Shown: positions 37,200 to 49,963 of the stretch, one piece after another | Numbering within the stretch: the first letter of the stretch is position 1 | Layout: each line of letters begins with the position of its first letter | NCBI RefSeq assembly: GCF_000482865.1 | Contig: NZ_AXWW01000057.1 | Coordinates: forward strand, 1-50,711 | Length of the DNA stretch: 50,711 nucleotides | Origin: Actinokineospora inagensis DSM 44258 | Lineage (GTDB): Bacteria; Actinomycetota; Actinomycetes; Mycobacteriales; Pseudonocardiaceae | Reading direction: 5' to 3' | Position numbers and translations under genes: made by a program | The notes under the pieces: generated by a model | What the model was told of the DNA's origin: nothing | The model's database searches: none | What the model saw: the letters and a program-made list of their open reading frames with translations, nothing else

Positions 37200-38326
37200 C
37201 AGTTCCCGCCCTCCATCATGGTCGCGAACCGGTCGAACAGGGTGGCCGCGTCGTGGGGACCGGCGGCGGCCTCGGGGTGGTACTGCACGGAGAACGCGGG
37301 CACGTCCAGCGCCGCGACACCCTCGACACAGCCGTCGTTGGGGCAGAAGTGGCTGACGGTGGCCCGGCCGTACGGGGTGTCGAAGTCCTTGCCCGGCTCG
37401 CCTTCCAGGGCGAAACCGTGGTTCTGCGCGGTGATCGCCACCGCGCCGGTCGCCACGTCGATCACCGGGATGTTGATCCCCCGGTGGCCGTAGCGCAGCT
37501 TGTACGTCCCCAGACCCAGGGCGCGGCCCAGGATCTGGTTGCCGAAGCAGATGCCGAACAGCGGAATCCGGCGCTCCAAGATGCCCTGGGTCAACCCGAC
37601 CGCGTGATCGGCGGTCGCCGGGTCACCGGGGCCGTTGGAGAGGAACACGCCGTCGGCCTCGACGGCCAGCAGGTCGTCGAGGGAACTGTTGGCGGGCAAG
37701 ACATGCGTCTCGATGCCGCGCGCCGCCAGCATGCGCGGGGTGTTCGACTTGATCCCCAGGTCCAGGGCGGCGACCCGGAACCGGCGCTCACCCCGGGCGG
37801 GCACCACGTAGGTCTGGGCGGTGCTCACCTGGCTCGCCAGCTCGGCGCCCGCCATCCGAGGACTCTCGGTGACCTTGGCCAGCATCGCGGCCGCGTCGGT
37901 CACCGCGTCACCGGAGAACACCCCAGCCCGCATGGCACCGCGCTCGCGCAGGTGCCGGGTCAACGAACGCGTGTCGATCCCGCTGATGCCCACCACACCC
38001 TGGTCGACGAGCGCGTCGTCCAGGGACTTGGTGGACCGCCAGTTCGACGGGATCCGCGCCGGGTCGCGCACCACGTATCCGGCGACCCAGACGCGGTCCG
38101 ACTCGTCGTCCTCGTCGTTCCAGCCCGTGTTGCCGATCTGCGGGGCCGTGGCCACCACGATCTGACGGTGGTAAGAGGGGTCGGTCAGGGTCTCCTGGTA
38201 GCCGGTCATGGCGGTGCAGAACACGACCTCACCGAAGGTGGTGCCGGTGGCGCCGAACGCCGCGCCGCGGAACACCCTGCCGTCTTCCAACACCAGTGCG
38301 GCCGCTGTTTTCGTCTTGTCAGTCAC
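37199..38326 (-). CDS. carA: Carbamoyl phosphate synthase, small subunit
   Basis: Glutamine amidotransferase subunit supplying ammonia to CarB. 375 aa. N-terminal CarA domain ([22 protein letters not shown]) and C-terminal class I GATase with the nucleophile in [15 protein letters not shown] (about 266) and the His/Glu pair in YHPEAAAGP (about 350). GTG start overlaps the upstream membrane-protein gene by 8 bp. Confidence 0.97.
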
Positions 38327-38882
38327 CGTTCTCGCCCTCCGGTGTCATCGGTGTCTTCGGTGTCGCGCGCGAGGTCAACGCACTCAGCGCGGGAACCCAC
38401 CGTTCGTAGTCGTCTTTGTCGTCGGCGCGGAAGCCGGTGTCGAACTCGTGGTCGTCGATGGCCCACCGGACGACCAGCAGGCCGTCGGCGCCCATGACCT
38501 TGCCCGCGATCCCGGCCTCGGTGCGGGCCGCGCGCAGCGACCCGGCGGGGATCCACACCGGGTTGGCACCGGCGCGTTCGAACAGCAGGCCCTCTTCGAG
38601 CAGGTGCGCGGTGGCCTCCGAGCGGAAACCCACGTCACCCACGGCCACGCGGTCCTGCCAGCTCTGGGAAGTGACCGTGCTGGCGTACACGCCGGTGCTG
38701 GGCGGCAGCAGGGTCTCCGCTGTCCCCTCGTGCACGGCGGTGACAAGCGCGGTGGGCGCCTCGGGAAAGGCCGGTAGAACCTTCGCCTGTCTACGCGCAC
38801 GGTTGCGGTAGCCCCACCACATGAGCAGGCCGAGGACCACGATCAGCAAGAGGAACAGGAGCGTCAGACCCAGCCGGTTCAC
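38319..38882 (-). CDS. Membrane-anchored PH-like domain protein of the pyr operon
   Basis: 187 aa with one N-terminal membrane helix ([20 protein letters not shown], about 4-23), basic residues after it (cytoplasmic side) and a ~130-aa globular domain. A gene of this type sits between pyrC and carA in many actinobacteria (Rv1382 in M. tuberculosis). Its role in pyrimidine synthesis is not known. It overlaps both neighbours, so it is part of the operon. Confidence 0.85.
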   Translation of the reverse strand: MNRLGLTLLFLLLIVVLGLLMWWGYRNRARRQAKVLPAFPEAPTALVTAVHEGTAETLLPPSTGVYASTVTSQSWQDRVAVGDVGFRSEATAHLLEEGLLFERAGANPVWIPAGSLRAARTEAGIAGKVMGADGLLVVRWAIDDHEFDTGFRADDKDDYERWVPALSALTSRATPKTPMTPEGENGD

Positions 38883-40174
38883 GCGGTCGCCTTCCCGTCA
38901 CGTGCGGTGATACGGCCACGCAGCAAGGTGGCGACCACCGCGCCCGGTAGCTCCATGCCCTCGTACGGGGTGTTCGCGGCGATGCTCGCCAGGTCCGCGC
39001 CGCGTACCGTCCAGCGGGCGTCGGGATCGACCAGCGCCAGCGTCGCGGGCTCGCCCACCTCGATCGGCCTGCCCTGGTCGGGCAGACCCGCGATCTCGGC
39101 CGGGCGCTCGCTCATCACCCGCGCCACGCCGCGCCAGTCGAGCAGGCCGGGCACCACCATCGTCTCGACCACGATGGACAGCGCCGTCTGCAGGCCGAGC
39201 ATGCCGGGCCGGGCCGCGGACCATTCGCAGTCCTTGTCCTGGGCGGCGTGCGGGGCGTGGTCGGTGGCGACGCAGTCGAGCGTGCCGTCGGCCAGCGCCT
39301 GCCGCAGCGCCTTCGCGTCGGCCGCCGTGCGCAGCGGCGGGTTGACCTTGTTGACCGGGTCGTAAGTGGACAACCGCTCGTCGTCGAGCAGCAGGTGGTG
39401 CGGGGTGACCTCGGCGGACACCCGGGTGCCACGCGCCTTCGCCCACCGCAGCACCTCGGCGGTGCCCTCGGTCGACACGTGGCAGACGTGCAGCCGGGCG
39501 CCGACGTGCCGGGCCAGCAGGCAGTCCCGGGCGACGATCGCCTCCTCGGCCACCGACGGCCAGCCCGCCAGACCCAGCCGCGCGGCCAAGTCGCCCTCGT
39601 GCGCCTGGGCGCCCACGGTCAACCGGGGCTCCTCGGCGTGCTGGGCGATCACCGCGTCCAGCGCCTTCGTGTACTCCAGCGCCCGCCGCATGACCAGCGG
39701 GTCCGCCACGCACAGCCCGTCGTCGGAGAACAGCCGCACCCGGGCCGCCGACCGCGCCATCGTGCCCAACTCGGCCAACTGCTGGCCCTTGAGCCCGACC
39801 GTGACCGCGCCGACCGGGTGCACGTCGACCAGGCCGACCTCGCGGCCCCGCCGCCACACGTGTTCCACGACAACGGAGTTGTCGGCCACCGGGTCGGTGT
39901 TGGCCATGGCGAACACGGCCGTGTACCCGCCGATGGCGGCGGCGCGGGACCCGGTCTCGATGGTCTCGGTGTCCTCGCGGCCCGGTTCCCGCAGGTGGGT
40001 GTGCAGGTCGACGAACCCGGGCAGGGCAACCAAGCCGGTCGCGTCGACCGTCTCGTCGCCGGTCAGGTCGGGACCGATGGCGGTGATGACGCCGTCGGTG
40101 ACCTCGATGTCGACCGGGTCCTCGCCGTAAGGCTTGGCGCCCTTGATGACCAGGGTGTTGTTGACGGTGCTCAT
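38879..40174 (-). CDS. pyrC: Dihydroorotase
   Basis: Cyclises carbamoyl aspartate. 431 aa amidohydrolase. Zinc ligands in [13 protein letters not shown] (HxH, about 54-66); later blocks [28 protein letters not shown] and CVATDHAPH (catalytic Asp). Class I (bacterial multifunctional-type) dihydroorotase. ATG start in an ATGA overlap with pyrB. Confidence 0.97.
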   Translation of the reverse strand: MSTVNNTLVIKGAKPYGEDPVDIEVTDGVITAIGPDLTGDETVDATGLVALPGFVDLHTHLREPGREDTETIETGSRAAAIGGYTAVFAMANTDPVADNSVVVEHVWRRGREVGLVDVHPVGAVTVGLKGQQLAELGTMARSAARVRLFSDDGLCVADPLVMRRALEYTKALDAVIAQHAEEPRLTVGAQAHEGDLAARLGLAGWPSVAEEAIVARDCLLARHVGARLHVCHVSTEGTAEVLRWAKARGTRVSAEVTPHHLLLDDERLSTYDPVNKVNPPLRTAADAKALRQALADGTLDCVATDHAPHAAQDKDCEWSAARPGMLGLQTALSIVVETMVVPGLLDWRGVARVMSERPAEIAGLPDQGRPIEVGEPATLALVDPDARWTVRGADLASIAANTPYEGMELPGAVVATLLRGRITARDGKATA

Positions 40175-41121
40175 GCGGCCTCTTCCTCTCCGGCCAGCAG
40201 GTGGTAGAGCACGGCCATCCGCACGTGTACCCCGTTGGTGACCTGTTGGGTGATCGCGGCGCGGCCCGAGTCGGCCACCGAACCCGCGATCTCCATGCCG
40301 CGCAGCATCGGGCCCGGGTGCAGTACCACGGCGTGCTCCGGCAGCACAGCCGCGCGCGCCGCACTGAGCCCGTAGGCGATCGAGTACTCGCGGGCGGACG
40401 GGAAGAACCCGCCGTGCATGCGCTCGGCCTGCACCCGCAGCACCATCACCGCGTCCAGCGTCGGCAGTTCTGGGTCCAGCTCGTGCGAGATCCGCAGCGA
40501 GCCCGCCGCGCCCACCGGCCAGTCCGCCACCCCGGTGGGCAGCAGCGTCGGCGGCGCGACCAACACCACGTCCGCGCCGAACGAGGTCAACAGGTGCACG
40601 TTCGACCGGGCGACCCGGCTGTGCAGCACATCGCCGACGATGGCGATCCGACGGCCCTCGACCCCACCGAGCCGTTCCCGCAGGGTCGCCATGTCCAGCA
40701 ACGCCTGCGTGGGGTGTTCGTGGGTGCCGTCACCAGCGTTGACCACGGACGTGTTCGTGTGCGACAGCCAGGACGCGAGCCGGTGCGCGGCGCCCGACGC
40801 GGGGTGGCGCACCACGACGCAGTCGGCGCCCGCCGCCGCGAGGGTGAGCGCCGTGTCGCGCAGGGACTCGCCCTTCTTCACGGAAGAACTACCGGCGGAG
40901 ACGTTCACCACATCCGCGCTCATCCACTTCCCGGCGATCTCGAAGGAGACCCTGGTGCGGGTGGAGTCCTCGTAGAAGCAGGTGACCACGGTGCGGCCGC
41001 GCAGCGTGGGGAGCTTGCGGACCTCGCGGCCGAGCAGGGTGCGCTTGAGGCCGTCCGCCGTGTCCAGGATCGCCAGCGCCGTCGCCGGGTCCAGGCCCTC
41101 GGTGCCCAGGAGGTGCTTCAC
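40171..41121 (-). CDS. pyrB: Aspartate carbamoyltransferase catalytic subunit
   Basis: Carbamoyl phosphate plus aspartate to carbamoyl aspartate. 316 aa. STRTRVSFE (about 52-60) binds carbamoyl phosphate; [12 protein letters not shown] (about 136) and [11 protein letters not shown] mark aspartate carbamoyltransferase rather than ArgF. No pyrI regulatory subunit in the window. Start overlaps pyrR. Confidence 0.97.
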   Translation of the reverse strand: MKHLLGTEGLDPATALAILDTADGLKRTLLGREVRKLPTLRGRTVVTCFYEDSTRTRVSFEIAGKWMSADVVNVSAGSSSVKKGESLRDTALTLAAAGADCVVVRHPASGAAHRLASWLSHTNTSVVNAGDGTHEHPTQALLDMATLRERLGGVEGRRIAIVGDVLHSRVARSNVHLLTSFGADVVLVAPPTLLPTGVADWPVGAAGSLRISHELDPELPTLDAVMVLRVQAERMHGGFFPSAREYSIAYGLSAARAAVLPEHAVVLHPGPMLRGMEIAGSVADSGRAAITQQVTNGVHVRMAVLYHLLAGEEEAA

Positions 41122-41708
41122 GCGCCCTCCCCCGGTCGGTGCAGCATCACGACGTCGTTCCCGTCGATCTCGGACAACTGGACGTGGACCTCCTCGGCGC
41201 GCGCGGTGGGCACGTTCTTGCCCACGTAGTCGGCGCGGATGGGCAGCTCGCGGTGACCCCGGTCGACCAGCACGGCCAACTGCACGGCGCGCGGCCTGCC
41301 GACGTCGCGGAGGGCGTCGAGGGCGGCGCGGATGGTGCGGCCGGAGAACAGGACGTCGTCGACGAGCACCACTAAGGCGTCGTCGATCCCACCTGGTGGG
41401 AGCGCGGTCTGCCCGAGCGGGCGGGTGGGTTTGCGGCGCAGGTCGTCGCGGTAGAGCGTCACGTCGAGTGCGCCGACGGGCACCTCGACGGCGCCGAACT
41501 CGGCGATCTTCCCGGCGAGCCGGGTGGCGAGCGGGGCACCCCGGGTGGGGATGCCCAGCAACACGACCGGGCCCGCGCCGGACGCGCCGAGCGAGGTCTT
41601 CTCGATGACCTGATGGGCCATTCGGGCGATGGTGCGCGCGACGTCACCGGCGGAGAGCAGCTCACGCCGCTCGGCCGGTTCCGGCGCGCCACTGGGCCGT
41701 GGCGGCAC
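41118..41708 (-). CDS. pyrR: Bifunctional pyrimidine operon regulator/uracil phosphoribosyltransferase PyrR
   Basis: RNA-binding regulator responding to UMP/UTP. 196 aa. PRTase fold with [14 protein letters not shown] (about 52-65) and the PRPP loop [21 protein letters not shown] (about 113-133). GTG at 41708 has AAAGGAG 6 nt upstream. Preceded by a PyrR-binding hairpin that overlaps the ribosome binding region, so PyrR probably controls its own operon at translation. First gene of the seven-gene pyr operon. Confidence 0.95.
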   Translation of the reverse strand: MPPRPSGAPEPAERRELLSAGDVARTIARMAHQVIEKTSLGASGAGPVVLLGIPTRGAPLATRLAGKIAEFGAVEVPVGALDVTLYRDDLRRKPTRPLGQTALPPGGIDDALVVLVDDVLFSGRTIRAALDALRDVGRPRAVQLAVLVDRGHRELPIRADYVGKNVPTARAEEVHVQLSEIDGNDVVMLHRPGEGA

Positions 41709-41714
41709 GGGGGA

Positions 41715-41750
41715 CTCCTTTCCCGCCTCTCCGGACGGGTCATTAAAGGT
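41715..41750 (-). promoter_or_regulatory. PyrR-binding hairpin at the pyrR ribosome binding site
   Basis: Minus strand: CACCTTTAAT, then CCCG-T-CC, loop GGAGA, GGCGGG, then AAAGGAG and, 6 nt later, the GTG. The stem with a bulged U and a GGAGA(GG) loop matches the PyrR-binding consensus, and the CCTTT run can pair with AAAGGAG to hide the ribosome site. This is the mycobacterial-type arrangement in which UMP-loaded PyrR blocks translation. Confidence 0.8.
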
Positions 41751-41857
41751 GTCTGTCGACCCCTCTGACCTGGGATCGACCCGACGGTACCAGGATGGCC
41801 CGCGGCGCCGACCGGGTGGTCGGGGCGCGGTCGTGACTGTGTCGTTGACGAACCAGC

Positions 41858-41885
41858 TTGACCTGGTGACAACTCTGGGTAACCA
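41858..41885 (+). promoter_or_regulatory. Possible bldD promoter
   Basis: -35 TTGACC (41858-41863), 16-bp spacer, -10 TAACCA (41880-41885), predicted start near 41892 and a ~70-nt leader. A short GTAA-CCA-TTAC inverted repeat overlaps the -10. I did not find a convincing BldD box. The pyrR promoter must lie in the same 250-bp divergent region but is not clear. Confidence 0.4.
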
Positions 41886-41961
41886 TTACTCTGCGTGTTG
41901 ATTTGAAGCTACCCGCGGCAGTCCTTAGCGCCGACGGGGCGAACGAATGGAGAACCGCCGC

Positions 41962-42450
41962 ATGGGCGACTACGCCAAGGCGTTGGGAGCCAAGCTCCGC
42001 GCCATCCGCCAGCAGCAGGGGCTGTCGCTGCACGGCGTCGAGCAGAAGTCCGGTGGCCGCTGGAAGGCCGTCGTCGTCGGCTCGTACGAGCGCGGCGACC
42101 GCGCCGTCACCGTCCAGAAGCTCGCCGAACTCGCGGACTTCTACGGCGTGCCGGTGGTGGAACTCCTCCCCGAGGGCCGCGTCCCCTCCGGAGCCGAGCC
42201 AGCCACCAAAATCGTCATCAACCTCGAACGGCTGCAACAGTTGCCCGCCGAGAAGGTCGGCCCCCTCGCCCGCTACGCGGCCACCATCCAGTCGCAGCGA
42301 GGTGACTACAACGGCAAGGTCCTCTCCATCCGCACCGAGGACCTCCGCTCCCTCGCCATCATCTACGACATGACCCCGGGCGAACTCACCGAGCAGCTCA
42401 TCGACTGGGGAGTGCTGCCCCCCGAGGCCCGCCCGTCCAAGGAAGACTGA
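41962..42450 (+). CDS. bldD: Developmental regulator BldD
   Basis: Master repressor of development in streptomycetes, activated by a tetramer of c-di-GMP. 162 aa. N-terminal Xre-type HTH (GAKLRAIRQQQGLSLHGVEQKS and VVGSYERGDRAVTVQKLAELADFYGV). The C-terminal c-di-GMP site is intact: RGD-x8-RTED (in QSQRGDYNGKVLSIRTEDLR). I chose ATG 41962 by length against known BldD and GGAG ~9 nt upstream; an in-frame ATG at 41947 would add five residues. Confidence 0.96.
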   Translation: MGDYAKALGAKLRAIRQQQGLSLHGVEQKSGGRWKAVVVGSYERGDRAVTVQKLAELADFYGVPVVELLPEGRVPSGAEPATKIVINLERLQQLPAEKVGPLARYAATIQSQRGDYNGKVLSIRTEDLRSLAIIYDMTPGELTEQLIDWGVLPPEARPSKED

Positions 42451-42472
42451 CCCCGGCCCCCACGAGGCCCCC

Positions 42473-42515
42473 AACACCCGACCGCGCAGACGGGGATGCT
42501 GCCCGGTCGGGTGTT
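42473..42515 (+). terminator. bldD terminator
   Basis: AACACCCGACCG (42473-42484) and its perfect 12-bp complement (42504-42515), followed by TCTCCACTTTTC, a T-rich run. 23 bp after the bldD stop. Confidence 0.8.
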
Positions 42516-42660
42516 CTCCACTTTTCTCCCCCGCCCTCTTCCCCGCCGCCTCACCCACCGCCACCCCACCGCCCTCCGGGCGGCCCCCACCCTTCCCGGG
42601 GGGCGTCCCCGATGCCAGTTTACCGGTTCTGGGGGCGAATCGGCGGGATGGCGGCTGGGC

Positions 42661-42669
42661 TGTGGACAA
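42661..42669 (-). promoter_or_regulatory. DnaA-box 9-mer
   Basis: TGTGGACAA, the reverse complement of the actinobacterial DnaA-box consensus TTGTCCACA. Isolated in a non-coding region. Confidence 0.35.
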
Positions 42670-42990
42670 CTTCGGGCATGGTGGAGAACTTGACCTGGGG
42701 GAACGTGGGGTGAGGCGGGCGGGGGCGGGCAAGTTCACTCGGTCGGGATCGGCGAGCGGTGGATCAGGGGCGGGTCTGGTGCCACCCGTCGGGGGCGGTT
42801 TTGTCGCGTGCGGGGGTAATTCCGCGGGGTAGGGCTGCCCGGTGAGTGTGCTTGGCGGTCCAGGTCAAGCGAGGCAACCGCCGGACAGGCGGTGCTGTTC
42901 CGCGCTCGGCTGTCTTCCCAGGTAGGCGTGGCAATTCGCCTTGGCCCGGTGTCCAGCCCCCATTGCGACGGTCGGATAGCGGTGTTGTGG

Positions 42991-42999
42991 TTGTCCACA
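42991..42999 (+). promoter_or_regulatory. DnaA-box 9-mer
   Basis: TTGTCCACA, an exact consensus match; a weaker CATCCACAG follows at 43011-43019. 330 bp from the inverted copy at 42661. Confidence 0.35.
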
Positions 43000-43310
43000 A
43001 CGGGTTTCGCCATCCACAGGTCGACCCGGGCGGCTCTTGACAAGTCGTCGGTCGCGGTAAGTTCAGGAATGGGCGCCCGGACCCCGGGTGGGTGGGGTCT
43101 GGCTGGCGGCGGGGTGGGGGGAAGTCAAGCGCTCGGTTGGGTGAAGGGGAGTCGGTCGAGGGGGCGACGGGGCGGTGTGATCCGGGGGGTGGTGATCAGC
43201 CGATGCGGGGCGTCGTGTTTGGTGATGGCGCGGAGCGTGACACGAGTGACATCGATCCGGTGTGCGCGACGGGCACGGGCCTGCGGCGCCAGGCGCTGGG
43301 CGGGGAAGAG

Positions 43311-43730
43311 CTAGAGGGTGGCGCGGAGGCGGTCGGCGATGCCTGCGATGCGGCCGAGGACGCCGTTGACGAAGCGGGGGGAGTCGTCGGTGGAGAGGGA
43401 CTTGGCCAGTTGGACGGCTTCGTCGATGGCGACCGGGTCGGGGACGTCGGTGGCCCACAGCAACTCGTAGAGGCCGAGGCGCAGGACGGCCAGGTCGACG
43501 GCGGGCATGCGGTTGAGGGACCAGCCCTCGGCGTGTTCGGTGAGGAGTTCGTCGATGCGGGTGCGGTGGGCGGTGACGCCTTCGACGAGGGTGACCGTGT
43601 AGTCGTTGACCGGGGGGACGTCGGGCGAGCCGACCCGGTCGGCCAGCAGGCTGACCGGGTCCTCGCCGCGCACGGCGGCCTCGAACAGCAGGTCCACCGC
43701 CCGCTTGCGTGCTTTGCTGCGGGCGCCCAC
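43311..43730 (-). CDS. nusB: Transcription antitermination protein NusB
   Basis: Binds boxA of rRNA leaders with NusE, promoting antitermination (compare the leader at 301-326). 139 aa, all-helical. KARKRAVDLLFEA at the N-terminus and LLWATDVPDPVAIDEAVQLAKSLSTDDSPRFVNGVLG at the C-terminus are the family blocks. GTG at 43730, two bases after the efp stop. Confidence 0.96.
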   Translation of the reverse strand: MGARSKARKRAVDLLFEAAVRGEDPVSLLADRVGSPDVPPVNDYTVTLVEGVTAHRTRIDELLTEHAEGWSLNRMPAVDLAVLRLGLYELLWATDVPDPVAIDEAVQLAKSLSTDDSPRFVNGVLGRIAGIADRLRATL

Positions 43731-43732
43731 GG

Positions 43733-44296
43733 TCAGCCGTTGACGCGGCCGAGGTAACGACCGTCGCGGGTGTCCACCTTGACCTTCTCGCCGGTGGTGA
43801 CGAACAGCGGGACCTGGATCTCGGCGCCGGTCTCCAGGGTGGCGGGCTTGGTGCCGCCGGTGGAGCGGTCGCCCTGCAGGCCGGGGTCGGTGTGCTGGAT
43901 GATCAGCTCGACCGAGGTGGGGAGCTCGATGAACAGCGGCGCCCCCTCGTGCGAGGACACGACGGCGGTGCCGTTCTCCAGCAGGAACCGGGCCTGCTCG
44001 GCGACGACCTCGGAGCTGATGCCGATCTGCTCGTAGGTGTCGCCGTCCATGAAGTAGAACTCGGCGCCGTCGTTGTACAGGTAGGTCATCTCGCGGCGGT
44101 CCACGGTGGCGGTCTCGACCTTGACGCCCGCGTTGAACGTCCGGTCGACGACCTTGCCGCTGAGCACGTGCTTGAGCTTGGTCCGCACGAACGCGGGGCC
44201 CTTGCCCGGCTTGACGTGCTGGAACTCCACCACGGTCCACAGTTGGCCCTCGATGTTGAGCACCAGGCCGTTCTTCAGGTCGTTGGTCGAGGCCAC
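43733..44296 (-). CDS. efp: Elongation factor P
   Basis: Relieves ribosome stalling at polyproline. 187 aa, three domains. KOW-like N-terminus with [21 protein letters not shown]: the tip residue is Lys (in KPGKGP), the position modified in many bacteria. C-terminal [16 protein letters not shown] start with GGAG upstream. pepQ-efp-nusB is a typical order. Confidence 0.97.
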   Translation of the reverse strand: MASTNDLKNGLVLNIEGQLWTVVEFQHVKPGKGPAFVRTKLKHVLSGKVVDRTFNAGVKVETATVDRREMTYLYNDGAEFYFMDGDTYEQIGISSEVVAEQARFLLENGTAVVSSHEGAPLFIELPTSVELIIQHTDPGLQGDRSTGGTKPATLETGAEIQVPLFVTTGEKVKVDTRDGRYLGRVNG

Positions 44297-44338
44297 TGGA
44301 TGGATCTCCTGTTGTCCGCGCGTGGCCGTCCGCCGGGT

Positions 44339-45430
44339 CTAGACGACCATGAGTTGCTTGGTGGTCTGGGTGAGGAGCTCGGGTTGTGCGTCCCGCACGA
44401 CGAGCGTGTCCTCGATGCGGACCCCACCCAGGCCGGACACGTACACGCCCGGCTCGACGGTGACCGCCATTCCGGCGGACAGTCTACCTTCGCCCGTTTT
44501 GGCGAGGCTCGGTGCCTCGTGGATCTGCAGGCCGACCCCGTGACCGAGGCCGTGGACGAACTGCTCGCCGCGGCCCGCGTCCTCGATGACCTGGCGGGCG
44601 GCGGCGTCGACGGCGCGCACCTCGGTGCCGGGGGTGAGCGCGGTTGTGCCCGCGGACTGGGCGGCGGCGACCAGGTCGTAGATCTCCTGCTGCCAGTCGG
44701 CGGGGTCGCCCAGGGCGAGGGTGCGGGTCATGTCGGAGTGGTAGCCGTGCAACTGGGCGCCGAAGTCGAGCTTGACGAAGTCGCCGGTGCGCAGGACGGC
44801 GTCGGTGGGCTGGTGGTGCGGGATGGCCGAGTTGGGGCCGGTGGCGACGATGGTGTCGAACGCGGGGGCGACGGCGCCGTGCGCGAGCATCCGCCGGTCG
44901 AGGTCGAGGGCGACGTCGCGTTCGGTGCGGCCGGGCCGCAGGCCGCCGTCGGCGATGAGCTCGGCGAGGGCGGAGTCGGCGATGGCGCAGGCTTGGCGCA
45001 GCGCCTCGACCTCGGTGTCGTCCTTGACCAGCCGCAGGGTCTCGACGAGGTGGGCGGCGCGGACCAGGTCGACCCCGGCGGCCGCCGCGGTGAGGGTGTC
45101 GAGGCCGTCGACGGTGACGTGCTGGCTCTCGAAGCCGATGGCCCGCAGCCCGGCGGTGGCGGCGCGGGCGGCGAGGGCCAGGGCGCTGGCCCGCTCGATG
45201 AGGTGTTCCAGGCCGCGGACCTGCTTGGCCGCCTGCTCCTTGTAGCGGCCGTCGGTGCAGAAGACGGTGCGGTCGTCGCCGTCGGCGTGGACGAGCAGGG
45301 CGCCGTTGGACCCGGTGAACCCGGTGAGGTAGCGCAGGTTGCGCAGGTCACCGATGAGGAGGGCGTCGAGGCCCCGGTCGCGCAGTGCGGTGCGGAGCGC
45401 GGCACGGCGTCGCTCGTGGGGATCGGACAT
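44339..45430 (-). CDS. Xaa-Pro aminopeptidase (M24 family)
   Basis: Metallopeptidase cleaving N-terminal residues before proline. 363 aa with a creatinase-like N-terminal domain (RNLRYLTGFTGSNGALLV) and a pita-bread C-terminal domain: KLDFGAQLHGYHSDMTRTLALG (Asp ligands), HGLGHGVGLQIHEAP (His) and VTVEPGVYV (Glu). ATG 45430 is favoured over a start nine codons upstream. PepP/PepQ-type; the exact class is not settled. Confidence 0.93.
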   Translation of the reverse strand: MSDPHERRRAALRTALRDRGLDALLIGDLRNLRYLTGFTGSNGALLVHADGDDRTVFCTDGRYKEQAAKQVRGLEHLIERASALALAARAATAGLRAIGFESQHVTVDGLDTLTAAAAGVDLVRAAHLVETLRLVKDDTEVEALRQACAIADSALAELIADGGLRPGRTERDVALDLDRRMLAHGAVAPAFDTIVATGPNSAIPHHQPTDAVLRTGDFVKLDFGAQLHGYHSDMTRTLALGDPADWQQEIYDLVAAAQSAGTTALTPGTEVRAVDAAARQVIEDAGRGEQFVHGLGHGVGLQIHEAPSLAKTGEGRLSAGMAVTVEPGVYVSGLGGVRIEDTLVVRDAQPELLTQTTKQLMVV

Positions 45431-45612
45431 GACCTTGAGCTTAGGACCGCGGGGCAACGACTTTGGCGCGATCGGGCAACAGCCACAGCGCGAACGGGCA
45501 ACAGGTGAGGTGGTAACCGCTACTGACGGGCACCGACAAGACCGGCTGCCTGAAGCCGTCGGCGAAGGGCGGAACGACGAGCCTCTGGTCGGATGCGGTG
45601 AGCGGTCGCGCC

Positions 45613-45618
45613 TACTCT
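45613..45618 (+). promoter_or_regulatory. -10 element giving a leaderless B-4DMT transcript
   Basis: TACTCT ends 7 nt before the ATG at 45625 and no Shine-Dalgarno sequence is present, so the mRNA probably begins at the start codon. The -35 is weak. Confidence 0.4.
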
Positions 45619-45624
45619 TGGGTA

Positions 45625-46015
45625 ATGCGTACCTGGCTGATCCGGGGTGGGGTTCTCGCGGTGGTGCACGCCGTGGTGGCGGTCGCGGTGGCGGCGTTGA
45701 AGGCGTCGAACCCGACGGGGTGGGGCTTGGTCGAGGCGCTGGCGTTAGGGGCCTTGGTGGCAGCCGCGGCGGTGTGGGCGGCGGTGGACGGATGGGTTGG
45801 TGTGCCGGACCGGGGGCGGGCGTGGGTGGTGGCCGCGTTGATCGCCGGGTGGGGTGCGGCGGTGTTGGGCGTGGTGGGGCGCGCGATGTTCGTGGACCAG
45901 ACCGGGACGAGCGCGTTGGGGTCGGCGTTGACCGGTGGGGCCGCGTTCACCGCGTTGCTCGTGTTGGTGCCCGCCGGTCTGGGACTGGTCGTGGGGCCGC
46001 GGTTGGAGAAGCGGG

Positions 46016-46029
<14 letters not shown>
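45625..46029 (+). CDS. B-4DMT-type small membrane protein
   Basis: 134 aa with four predicted membrane helices ([54 protein letters not shown], and [17 protein letters not shown]). Size and topology match actinobacterial proteins annotated as B-4DMT transporters; the substrate is unknown. It converges on aroQ and overlaps its last 14 bp. Confidence 0.75.
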
Positions 46030-49273
<3,244 letters not shown>

Positions 49274-49963
49274 CCCCCGATCCTGTCACGCCACCCCCAC
49301 TCCCCCGCGCCCGGCCAACCGCCCAACCCGCACGTGACCCCCACCACTCCGGTCGACAGTGGACGGCGCTCGGCCACGGCCACCCGGGTGGATGGCCTGC
49401 GTCGGGACGGCCACCGTGGCCAGCGCGGATCGCGGCTCCTCGGCAGGTGATACAGGGGATGACCGGACCACTTTGTTGTCGCGGTTGCGCTTCTCACGCT
49501 GCGAGGAAGGCCAGGAAGAAGCCGGGCCGAACTGTGGGTAGGGGCGGTCCGGGTGAATGCGCACGGCGGTGGTCGGCTCGGTGGGATCGGTTGACCGGAG
49601 GGGGCTGCTGGGCGGGAAACGGCATGGGAAGGTGGGGAGGCGGGCATGTCGAGGGGCGTGACTGAGGTGGCGAGAGCGCAAGGGGACGACAGCGCGCGGG
49701 AGGGTGGGGCGAGCCGATGAGTGGGTGGACTTGATGACTGGGTCGGTGCTGAGCATTGGAGGGTCGGCTCCTTGGGGGCGGGGAGGACGCGGACGGGACT
49801 TGATGGGCAAGCGGCATTAGTGGGCGGGCGATTGGCGGTCATGGGCGTGGGCTCCTTGGGCGCGCTGAGGGCACGGGCGGGGCTCGATGGGCGGGCTAGT
49901 GGACTTGGCGGGCTAGGGCGTGTCCTCAAAGCTGGTGTGGTTGACCTGGTTTGATCCTGGGTC
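49274..49963. other. 690-bp region between aroC and the transposase remnant
   Basis: No credible gene on either strand. The first ~120 bp should hold the aroC promoter, but I cannot pick one. The right half is G-rich and repetitive, with a two-copy ~84-bp repeat. The last ~45 bp probably belong to the insertion sequence. Confidence 0.5.
49766..49915. repeat. Degenerate two-copy ~84-bp direct repeat
   Basis: GGCTCCTTGGG begins copies at 49766 and 49850. Both continue with G/A-rich sequence, a GGG(A/G)CT(T/C)GATGGGC block and AGTGG. The second copy ends at the proposed insertion-sequence edge. Confidence 0.5.

Larger units (their letters stand above)
42516..43310. other. 795-bp gene-free region between bldD and nusB
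   Basis: Flanking genes converge on it. I see no credible gene or RNA. It contains two perfect DnaA-box 9-mers in opposite orientation, a consensus -35 TTGACA (43037-43042) with a poorly spaced TAAGTT, and G/T-rich plus-strand sequence. Confidence 0.5.

Noticed and set aside
43037-43070. Promoter (TTGACA / TAAGTT) with a short downstream frame starting ATGGGCGCCC
   Set aside because: The spacer is only 15 bp and the ~80-codon frame is Gly/Arg low-complexity without a ribosome binding site.
42516-43310. Replication origin
   Set aside because: Only two perfect DnaA boxes, no dnaA/dnaN nearby, no AT-rich unwinding element.
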